Positions 7,655 through 13,136 of a DNA stretch of 13,136 nucleotides are shown in pieces. A model generated the notes under the pieces. It was not told the DNA's origin. It saw only the letters and a list, made by a program, of their open reading frames with translations, and did no database searches. Origin of the DNA: Myxococcales bacterium (lineage in GTDB: Bacteria > Myxococcota_A > Bradymonadia > UBA4248); assembly GCA_004554395.1 (NCBI GenBank), contig SFMP01000214.1, positions 1 through 13,136 of the forward strand, read 5' to 3'. Every line of letters begins with the position of its first letter. The stretch's first letter is position 1. The position numbers and the translations under genes were made by a program.

Positions 7655-8548
7655 CTATTCTCCGGTCCAAGCGACGTTATCTTCGACGTTTTTGAGCAAT
7701 AAGTCGAATTCGCCGATGCCGGTACTCACGACGAGTCGCACGGGTGTACGCCGTTCATCGACGCCGATCCAAGCCGAGGCGAGGTGATACGATTTGACTT
7801 CGACTTTTCGAGCCGGATCGATGAAAGCGCCGCTGAGAGCGCCGTGCGGAGTAATGGGCTGGCTACGCTCGCGCCAGATTTCGAATTTTTTACTCTTGAA
7901 GAAACCTATCGGCGTCCAAACATCTTCGACGGCGACGACTTTGAGATCGATCTTGTTAATCGTCCATCCATCGAAAGAAAACCACGAATACGTCTTGCCC
8001 ACATCGAGATCGAGCGATCGCACCCAATAAACCCATGCCATCGAATCCATCGTGCCGACGGGAACGGTATAATCGCGCTTTACGGTATGCCCTTTCGACG
8101 TACGCTCGACGGAGGCCAAGTTTTCGTCGTTCCAAAACCACACGGAGTATTCTCGATCGCGGTCGTTCTCGTTGAGGTGCTTATAGCTGTATATCGATTC
8201 CCAAGTATCGGGATCGATGTAGACTTCGGCACGGTCGTCGAGTTTTGCGAAGAGTCGGACGATCGATTTCGACGTCGCATTTGCCACGATGGGGATATAT
8301 CGCGTTCCGTCGTCCATCTTGTTTTCGTAGCCGACTTGAACGAATGCATCTGCAAGCGATGCTTTTGTCGCCACGTGACGCGCATCGAACGTCAATCGTT
8401 CGCCTTTATACGGGAAATTTCCCCGGACTTCGTGGCGACGCGTACTTTGCGGCGTAGCATCCATGACGTGTGCCGATGTCGTTGCGCATCCCGATGTGAG
8501 CGCGGCAAGTGCGAGGGCAATGATCGATGTTTTGAAGAAGTTGTGCAT
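7655..8548 (-). CDS. DUF3108 lipoprotein
   Basis: 297 residues. An N-terminal lipoprotein signal ends LAALTSGC (Cys21; TSGC is an acceptable but not ideal lipobox), followed by ATTS. The body shows the DUF3108 order: a FPYKGERLTFD opening strand, an ATSKSIVRLF segment, YIDPDTWESIYSYKHLNE, TVPVGTMDSMAWVYWVRSLDLDVGK, a VVAVEDVWTPIGFFKSKKFE stretch, and a closing WIGVDERRTPVRLVVSTGIGEFDLLL. DUF3108 proteins are envelope proteins of unknown function that probably form a beta-rich shell (family knowledge). The gene starts 23 nt after the BtpA stop and ends 6 nt before the kinase start, so it belongs to one transcript. A role as an envelope partner of the kinase is inference only. Confidence 0.85.
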   Translation of the reverse strand: MHNFFKTSIIALALAALTSGCATTSAHVMDATPQSTRRHEVRGNFPYKGERLTFDARHVATKASLADAFVQVGYENKMDDGTRYIPIVANATSKSIVRLFAKLDDRAEVYIDPDTWESIYSYKHLNENDRDREYSVWFWNDENLASVERTSKGHTVKRDYTVPVGTMDSMAWVYWVRSLDLDVGKTYSWFSFDGWTINKIDLKVVAVEDVWTPIGFFKSKKFEIWRERSQPITPHGALSGAFIDPARKVEVKSYHLASAWIGVDERRTPVRLVVSTGIGEFDLLLKNVEDNVAWTGE

Positions 8549-8571
8549 ACCGTTTACCGTAGAGATTCGAT

Positions 8572-9390
8572 TTAGTGCTTGCAGACGGCGTTGAACGCTT
8601 TCACCATCGTCTTGACGCGTTCGACGTCGACTTCATTTTCGACTTTTCCGTCGCGTTTGAGTGCCGTTCCGACGATGGCGCCCGAAATAAAGCTCGCGTA
8701 ATTTGCCAGAGTTTCGCTTTTTGTACCCGATCCGAGCAAAACAGGCTTATTTTCTGCGGCTTGGTAGACTTCTTCGAGGACGCGTCGTTCGACGGGCATG
8801 CCCGTGCCACTGCCCGTGACGATGACGGCATCGGCGCAAGCTCGGTGCAAGATGTCTTTCGTCGCATCGGCTGCTGAGATGGGAGCAAGCGGTGTGGCGT
8901 GTTTGACGAGTACATCGGCTAGGATGGCGATATGCGAAGCGCCCAAGAGTTGTCGATAGCGCAAGAGATCGTAGGCATTGCCCTCGATAATGCCTTGATC
9001 GGTGACATAGGCGCCTGTAAGCACGTTGACGCGGATGAATTGTGCACCGACAGAAGCGGCAATGCCCAAAGCTGCCATGGCGTCGTTTCGCAAGCAATTG
9101 ATGCCCAAGACGAGGTCGGGATGGGCTTTTCGTATGGCTTGAGCGACCATCGTCATCATCGCCGTATGATGCGGAGGCATGAGTTGATCGGGCGTGCCCT
9201 TGGGGAATGGGGTTGAACCAAAATTCTCGACGATGACGGCGTGAATACCGCCCTCGACGAGGGCTGCGGCATCGCGCAAGGCAAATGAAATAATATCGTC
9301 GATCGATCGCCCATCGTAACACGGATCGCCAGGCAATGCGGGCAAATGCACGACACCGATTAATCCGCGAACTGGCCATTTTTCCATCAT
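8572..9390 (-). CDS. BtpA/SgcQ-family TIM-barrel protein
   Basis: 272 residues, the usual family length. Family blocks visible in order are IGVVHLPALPGDPCYDG near the start, EGGIHAVIVENFGSTPF, LGINCLRNDAMAALGIA, FIRVNVLTGAYVTDQGIIEG, LADVLVKHATPL, DAVIVTGSGTG, KPVLLGSGTK and AIVGTALKRDG. BtpA stabilises photosystem I in cyanobacteria, while SgcQ-type members occur with sugar-phosphate genes. No photosynthesis or PTS genes are seen here, so the substrate is unknown. A strong AAAGGAG (9397-9403) lies 6 nt before the ATG at 9390; a second ATG follows directly at 9387. It is the first gene of the unit leading to the DUF3108 protein, kinase and ABC ATPase, with a promoter candidate just upstream. 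Confidence 0.92.
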   Translation of the reverse strand: MMEKWPVRGLIGVVHLPALPGDPCYDGRSIDDIISFALRDAAALVEGGIHAVIVENFGSTPFPKGTPDQLMPPHHTAMMTMVAQAIRKAHPDLVLGINCLRNDAMAALGIAASVGAQFIRVNVLTGAYVTDQGIIEGNAYDLLRYRQLLGASHIAILADVLVKHATPLAPISAADATKDILHRACADAVIVTGSGTGMPVERRVLEEVYQAAENKPVLLGSGTKSETLANYASFISGAIVGTALKRDGKVENEVDVERVKTMVKAFNAVCKH

Positions 9391-9413
9391 ATTTTGCTCC
9401 TTTAGCTCAAGTG

Positions 9414-9437
9414 CACACGCCTTATGTGCGGCGTGTG
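9414..9437 (-). promoter_or_regulatory. Inverted repeat at the likely transcription start of the BtpA operon
   Basis: CACACGCC (9414-9421) and GGCGTGTG (9430-9437) form a perfect 8-bp inverted repeat with an 8-nt spacer, directly downstream of the minus-strand TATAAT. The start site would fall inside it, so it fits an operator or a hairpin at the 5' end of the mRNA. It has no T-run and is a poor terminator for the preceding gene. Confidence 0.4.
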
Positions 9438-9466
9438 ATTATAGCGATTATCCGATCGATTCGCAC
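9438..9466 (-). promoter_or_regulatory. Candidate promoter of the BtpA-DUF3108-kinase-ABC operon
   Basis: A perfect TATAAT on the minus strand lies at 9438-9443. The -35 region at 17 bp spacing is poor (GTGCGA, 9461-9466), so an activator may be needed. The box overlaps the end of the preceding DUF2357 gene and is about 50 nt from the BtpA start. Confidence 0.4.
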
Positions 9467-10017
9467 GCCAAATAGGCATCTAATACGACGCGATAATGCG
9501 GATGAAATTGCAAGATTTGATCGTCGAGCGGCAGGCGCGAAAGCGTCGCCGTTTGAAGATGAGGAGAAAGCGCCGACCCGATGGCGTGAATGCGAGCCGC
9601 AAGGCGGCGAAATCGCGCTTCATATTCGCATAATATTTCATCGGCAACGACTTGACGCGCACAATCCTTGAGCAATCGCGTACTATAACGAATAAAATGC
9701 ACGACAAACCGATTTGCCGGTATATCGTCGTTGCGTTCGACGCGCCGATCGTAGACGTTGAGGAATCGCCATTTTTCGCCTTTGCAAGTGAAATGTCGCA
9801 TGCGATCGGTATAGGAGAGAGCGCCCGATTGCGTTGCCGACAAGGCGAGCGATGAGGCTTCGATATTCTTGGCTTCGCCGACGCCGACAAATGGCGTCGT
9901 GACGCGCAAAACGACGTGAGGCGCGGCGCTGATTGCTCGCAATGCAGTCCAGAGTGCGGGGCGATGCGCAAAGATGGCATAGATTTGTTTGATGTGGTCG
10001 CGAGAGACTTGATCCAT
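9448..10017 (-). CDS. DUF2357-like McrB partner, truncated (no nuclease domain)
   Basis: 189 residues. The middle reads GEKWRFLNVYDRRVERNDDIPANRFVVHFIRYSTRLL, followed by a helical stretch, LQFHPHYRVVLDAYL and a stop. The 'D.P.NRFV.HF' and 'YR.VL.AY' blocks are the core of the DUF2357 family, whose members pair with McrB-type NTPases and normally carry an N-terminal beta region and a C-terminal PD-(D/E)XK nuclease (family knowledge). Those proteins are several hundred residues long. Here the sequence stops where the nuclease part would follow, and the start (ATG 10017, with AAGG upstream) abuts a hairpin-rich repeat. I read it as the remaining central piece of a McrC-like subunit, or a reduced DNA-binding form. 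It is codirectional with the McrB-like gene but separated by 678 bp. The DUF2357 call is by eye and moderately sure. Confidence 0.6.
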   Translation of the reverse strand: MDQVSRDHIKQIYAIFAHRPALWTALRAISAAPHVVLRVTTPFVGVGEAKNIEASSLALSATQSGALSYTDRMRHFTCKGEKWRFLNVYDRRVERNDDIPANRFVVHFIRYSTRLLKDCARQVVADEILCEYEARFRRLAARIHAIGSALSPHLQTATLSRLPLDDQILQFHPHYRVVLDAYLACESIG

Positions 10018-10048
10018 TTGGCTTGGCCTTGGAAAGTGTATCGATAGC

Positions 10049-10183
10049 GGGGCGCTTGCGCCCCAAACCGCCCCCTGCGCAAGGGGGCGCAGCGACGCAG
10101 TCGCTGCATTGGGGGTACGTCGAGGGGGTAGCGCCGTCGCGCCGCTTGCGGCAAGAGAGGCGCTCAGGGGGAGACTTCCCCCT
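10049..10183. repeat. Tandem cluster of five perfect GC-rich hairpins
   Basis: Successive stems are GGGGCGC/GCGCCCC (10049-10064), CGCCCCC/GGGGGCG (10069-10089), GCAGCGA/TCGCTGC (10089-10107), AGCGCC/GGCGCT (10130-10164) enclosing GCCGC/GCGGC (10141-10152), and AGGGGGA/TCCCCCT (10166-10183). No stem has a mismatch, which is unlikely by chance. A 61-codon plus-strand frame covers it but looks like readthrough of repeats. It is either a composite REP/MITE-like element or a structured RNA in the transcript between the McrB-like and DUF2357 genes. Confidence 0.7.
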
Positions 10184-10189
10184 CACACA

Positions 10190-10378
10190 AAAAAAATCAA
10201 CGGAATAAAAAAGTCAACGGAATAAAAAAGTCAATGGAACATGAAAAATCTATGGAGTAAAAAATAATCAATAGAACATGAAAGATCAACGGAATATAAA
10301 AAAGTCAATGGAACATGAAAAATCTATGGAGTAAAAAATAATCAATAGAACACGAAAGATCAACGAAACACAAAAAAG
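10190..10378. repeat. A-rich direct-repeat array I with a 74-bp tandem duplication
   Basis: Units of 17-20 bp follow the pattern TCAAYGGAAYA plus an A-run plus G (plus strand). Four consecutive units make a 74-bp higher-order block (10231-10304), repeated immediately at 10305-10378 with only a few changes. There are no unique spacers between units, so it is not a CRISPR. Stops interrupt the frames, so it does not code. Confidence 0.75.
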
Positions 10379-10461
10379 TCAATTAAATGAAGATGCAAAG
10401 ATTGAAAACAAAAAGATTGAATATAGAAACTCGAATTAAAAGTCATAAAAACATTTGAAAA

Positions 10462-10647
10462 TCAAAACGAAATATGAAAGTCAAAACGATATTTAAAATC
10501 AAAACGCGATTTGAAAGTCAAAACGATATTTAAAATCAAAACGATATTTAAAATCAAAACGCGATTTGAAAGTCAAAACGAAATTTGAAAATCAAAACGC
10601 GATTTGAAAGTCAAAACGATATTTAAAATCAAAACGCGATTTGAAAG
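10462..10647. repeat. A-rich direct-repeat array II, ten 18/19-bp units
   Basis: Ten head-to-tail units begin TCAAAACG. Type A is TCAAAACGATATTTAAAA (18 bp; at 10481, 10518, 10536, 10611). Type B is TCAAAACGCGATTTGAAAG (19 bp; at 10499, 10554, 10592, 10629). Variants begin at 10462 and 10573. The 18/19-bp mix breaks any reading frame. The stretch 10379-10461 between the arrays is A-rich and looks like decayed units. The array ends 48 bp from the stop of the McrB-like gene. Confidence 0.8.
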
Positions 10648-10695
10648 CCAACCAAGAGATTAGAAAACCATAAAATAGCCAGTAAATACAATGGG

Positions 10696-12117
10696 TTAGA
10701 AGAACGAAGCGAGTCCTGTGTCGAGGAGTTGGCGCAACATGCGGAAGAGTTTGTCGGCGGTCATGGGGTAGGTAGCTTCGTCGCGGCCGAGTTTTTGCAG
10801 GATGCTTGGGAGCATGCGTGCGTCGAGGATTTCGGCGACGAGTTCGGTTGCCGTGGCGTGTAGTCGTGCGATGTCGTTGTCACCGGTGATGGCGAAAGCG
10901 AGGAAGACGGGGAGGATTGAGCCGAGTTTGTCTTCGCCGCCGCGGAGTTTTGGTAGGATTTTGGCGGCCATGCAGAAATCGCCTTGTGCTTGCCATGTGC
11001 TTTGCGCTTGGACGATGAAATCGAGGACTTCGCGGACGGTTCGATAGCCGAAATGGAGGTTTTCGGGGCGGAGGATTTTGTACATCGTTTGGAGTGCGGG
11101 GCGTGCGTCGTCGAAGCCCGCCCAGTCGGCGCATACGCGGTCGTAGTCCATTTCGTTGAATTCCATGACGAATGCGCGGTCGAGGACTTTGGGGGAAAAC
11201 GAAAACGTCGTTTCGTCGACGTTGACCGTGCCGATAATCGTGAGGTTGGGTGTGAATGTCATGCGGGGTGGAATGATGCGGAACCAGTCGGCGCCGTAGA
11301 TGACTTCGTCGACGTCGATGGCCATGCGCGGGAACATCATGCCGGCACTTGCCGCCGAGAGGTAGTGATAGGCGAGTGGCCAGGAGCGGTCCATTTTTCC
11401 GATGTAGAGTTGTTCGTGGACGCTGTCTTCTTTGCCGATTTCGCTTTTTGGAGCGCTGCCGGTCCAGAGTGGTCGGTTGAAGGGGTGGACGGTGGCCATT
11501 TCGCCCATGCGGATTTCGCCGTCGACGAGTGTCGTCGGGCATTCCATGAGGCTGAGGATGTCGGAGAGGTAGTATTCGACGCGGGCGAGGTTGAGTTCGT
11601 CGAGGATGATGAAGTGGCGCGGTGCGGCGTCGCCGTACATGAGGAATTCGACGTAGGCGTGGAGTGCGACGAGCGTAGCTTGTGTGGGGTAATAGAGCCC
11701 GGTGAGTGGATTGTAGTAGCCCCATATCTTTTGGGGTTCGGTCCAATCGGGGCGCACGGGGAGGAAGGCGACGCGGTTTTTCATCGACGTGTTGAAGTTC
11801 GACGATTTGAGGACGTCTTTGCTCCAGACGTCGTCGGCAGATTTGACGTCGATGTAGGCGTTGCCATCGTTGCCCAAGAGATCGGGAATGATGCCATTTT
11901 TGGCGAGCGTGACTTTTTGAGCCTGTGCCGTCGCTTCGCCACTGAACGATAGCCCAGAGAATTTGCCATCGTTAAACATGCCTGCGGCGATGCCGCTGGC
12001 GAGTCGTCGTGCGAGCTGTGTCTTACCCGAACCGCTAATGCCCGTCAGGAGCATGAATGGTTTGGTGACGAGTGATGTCACGAGGGCTTGGATGACGCCG
12101 CGTCTTTCTCGAATCAT
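10696..12117 (-). CDS. McrB-type AAA+ NTPase (McrBC-like defence system)
   Basis: 473 residues. Walker A is GISGSGKT (26-33), Walker B is HFIILDELNLARVE (168-181), the McrB-family sensor loop is IIGTVNVDETTFSFSPKVLDRA (about 295-315, with R314 as candidate arginine finger), and GYRTVREVLDFI (357-368) is typical of the family C-terminus. The DWTEPQKIWGYYNPLTG segment is also seen in McrB-type proteins. In E. coli McrB the NTAD motif gives GTP preference; here the matching spot reads NVDE, so the nucleotide is uncertain. There is no DNA-binding domain before the ATPase, which starts almost at residue 1. Recognition must therefore come from a partner, either the coupled upstream protein or the DUF2357 protein. 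The start overlaps the upstream stop (ATGA, 12114-12117), with AAGGAA upstream. In McrBC such NTPases drive translocation for modified-DNA cleavage (family knowledge). Confidence 0.9.
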   Translation of the reverse strand: MIRERRGVIQALVTSLVTKPFMLLTGISGSGKTQLARRLASGIAAGMFNDGKFSGLSFSGEATAQAQKVTLAKNGIIPDLLGNDGNAYIDVKSADDVWSKDVLKSSNFNTSMKNRVAFLPVRPDWTEPQKIWGYYNPLTGLYYPTQATLVALHAYVEFLMYGDAAPRHFIILDELNLARVEYYLSDILSLMECPTTLVDGEIRMGEMATVHPFNRPLWTGSAPKSEIGKEDSVHEQLYIGKMDRSWPLAYHYLSAASAGMMFPRMAIDVDEVIYGADWFRIIPPRMTFTPNLTIIGTVNVDETTFSFSPKVLDRAFVMEFNEMDYDRVCADWAGFDDARPALQTMYKILRPENLHFGYRTVREVLDFIVQAQSTWQAQGDFCMAAKILPKLRGGEDKLGSILPVFLAFAITGDNDIARLHATATELVAEILDARMLPSILQKLGRDEATYPMTADKLFRMLRQLLDTGLASFF

Positions 12118-13136
12118 CTTTGGGTTTCCTTATGAAGTGCTGAAGTATTTACGAATTTAGGCGTTTTATAGGAGGCGATGAGGATTTTGAGTTCGATATC
12201 GGGGCGTAGTGTGCCATCGATAAAGCATAGTGCTTTTGCGCTCGAGTTTGGATTTGCGACGAATGGTTGAGTATGTCGTTCGGATAGGCGCGCGAGCGAA
12301 TCGCCGAGCGAATCGGGGAATGCACGGAGCTCACAGTGTCGCGGTTTTGTCTCTTTCGTCGCAAAGACGATGTGCGAGAATGTATTGAGCGAGGGGTTAT
12401 CGATATCGAAGACGACGACGGTATCTTGACGCGATCCCGAGCGTTGAATCGTCTTCATCGAATCGATTTTCACGCTTGTGGCGTTGGCCCAGAGTTCTTG
12501 CGACGTTGCCGTGTAGGATTTGGCGGCGTCGAGGAATGGCACCAGATCGCGGCAAGCCGCCGTTTTTCGCTTGCAAGAGCCCGCCAACCATCTTTCGGCC
12601 AAATTCAATTGTTCGGGCGATGTATATCGGGCGATGCGTTGAGATTCGAGCGGTTCGACGTATTGGTGTTTGACGTCGGAATTCAAAAAGACGTGCCCCG
12701 TGTCGTCGATCGATAGAATGATGCGGACTTTGTAATGGCGATAATCGCCTTGCCAAGCCGATTCGATCGTCTCGAGCCATCCATCAGCAGACGGCGATTT
12801 TGGGGAATCGGGGAGATTGGGAACGACGGGGAGTTGCTGATCGAATACGAAGTGATAATTGCCGAGATCGTCGCGCACGATTCGCTGCGAATCGCCCGTG
12901 GCGCTAGGGTTTGCGCGATGGGCAAGCGCGAGGGCGGATTCGGATGCGGGATCGCCTGCGGCGCTAGGGTTTGCGCGATGGGCAAGCGCGAGGGCGGATT
13001 CGGATGCGGGATCGCCCGTGGCGCTAGGGTTTGCGCGATGGGCAAGCACGAGGGCGGATTCGGATGCGGGATCGCCCGTGGCGCTAGGGTTTGCGCGATG
13101 GGCAAGCGCGAGGGCGGATTCGGATGCGAGCAGATC
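12114..13136 (-). CDS. Unknown protein with 20-residue N-terminal repeats, coupled to McrB (partial)
   Basis: I do not recognise this family. The frame is open to the window edge, so the N-terminus lies outside; a GTG at 13049 inside the repeats would give 311 residues but is probably not the start. The visible N-terminal part is four copies of a 20-residue Ala-rich repeat (core ESALALAHRANPSATGD). After it comes a 230-residue non-repeat part with strands (GNYHFVFDQQLPVVP, YKVRIILSIDD, DTVVVFDIDN, IELKILIASYK), a Pro/Ser linker and four Cys. No catalytic motif is evident. It overlaps the McrB-like start by 4 bp, so the two are made together. As the NTPase lacks its own recognition domain, this protein could be the target-recognition or effector subunit; that is inference from position only. 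Confidence 0.7.
   Translation of the reverse strand, partial: DLLASESALALAHRANPSATGDPASESALVLAHRANPSATGDPASESALALAHRANPSAAGDPASESALALAHRANPSATGDSQRIVRDDLGNYHFVFDQQLPVVPNLPDSPKSPSADGWLETIESAWQGDYRHYKVRIILSIDDTGHVFLNSDVKHQYVEPLESQRIARYTSPEQLNLAERWLAGSCKRKTAACRDLVPFLDAAKSYTATSQELWANATSVKIDSMKTIQRSGSRQDTVVVFDIDNPSLNTFSHIVFATKETKPRHCELRAFPDSLGDSLARLSERHTQPFVANPNSSAKALCFIDGTLRPDIELKILIASYKTPKFVNTSALHKETQR
12891..13128. repeat. 60-bp tandem repeat (VNTR) inside the coding region
   Basis: Four copies of a 60-bp unit (phase at 12901, 12961, 13021, 13081) are identical but for a few bases, e.g. CGTG/TGCG at unit ends and one G-to-A at 13048. The unit length is a multiple of three, so copy-number change keeps the frame and adds or removes 20 residues. 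The array ends at 13128, where the sequence diverges. Near-identity suggests recent expansion. Confidence 0.9.

Noticed and set aside
7784..8575. 263-codon plus-strand frame opposite the DUF3108 gene
   Set aside because: Antisense shadow with no domain; the minus frame has a lipoprotein signal and family pattern.
10166..10200. Intrinsic terminator at the AGGGGGA/TCCCCCT hairpin
   Set aside because: The plus strand has an A-run rather than T-run after the stem; on the minus strand the T-run comes before the stem.
10023..10208. Small plus-strand gene of 61 codons
   Set aside because: It is entirely made of the hairpin cluster and runs into the A-rich repeat; no ribosome site.
10190..10647. 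CRISPR array
   Set aside because: Units are directly adjacent with no unique spacers, units are 17-20 bp, and no cas genes are near.
10984..11952. 322-codon plus-strand frame opposite the McrB-like gene
   Set aside because: Composition (Val/Asp/Glu/Phe-rich, no motif) is the mirror of the real gene's codon use; the minus-strand protein has all family motifs.
13047..13049. GTG start of the repeat protein
   Set aside because: It arises from a base change in one repeat copy and the frame stays open upstream to the window edge.

Overview
The window looks like a piece of a bacterial chromosome from a mid-GC lineage rich in GATCG words. A Cys-rich CGDN...CDG repeat protein at 4.5-5.7 kb resembles surface proteins common in Myxococcota/Bradymonadia-type deltaproteobacteria. 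That taxonomic hint rests on one protein and is weak. The right edge falls inside a gene, next to a tandem repeat.

Layout. (1) 11-610, minus: a small exported protein with a Mog1/PsbP/DcrB-like look and a good upstream promoter. (2) 611-1138: noncoding, with GC-rich hairpins, a divergent promoter and a long palindrome. (3) 1139-4450, plus: a large Eco57I/type IIG-like DNA adenine methylase, probably a single-chain restriction-modification protein. (4) 4454-5677, plus: a Cys-rich repeat protein whose 5' end is missing. Its reading frame starts directly behind the methylase stop codon. (5) 5678-6167: a graveyard with palindromes, a cluster of TGTCC/GGACA motifs and the C-terminal tail of an Rpn-family (PD-(D/E)XK transposase/nuclease) gene. 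(6) 6168-9390, minus: a tight four-gene unit of BtpA/SgcQ-family TIM barrel, DUF3108 lipoprotein, membrane histidine kinase and CcmA-like ABC ATPase. The ATPase carries an apparent one-base frameshift. (7) 9448-13136, minus: a McrBC-like defence operon. An unknown protein with 20-residue repeats is translationally coupled to a McrB-type AAA+ NTPase. After 678 bp of noncoding repeats comes a short protein matching only the middle of the DUF2357 partner family.

Taken together, the window has two defence modules (a methylase-type R-M protein and a McrB-like system), relics of mobile genes, and a BtpA-kinase operon between them. The most unusual parts are the 10.0-10.7 kb spacer (five consecutive GC-rich hairpins followed by two families of 17-20 bp A-rich direct repeats), the unknown repeat protein coupled to McrB, and several signs of gene decay (truncated Cys-rich gene, truncated DUF2357 partner, frameshifted ATPase). 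All family calls were made by eye from motifs; no database search was run.
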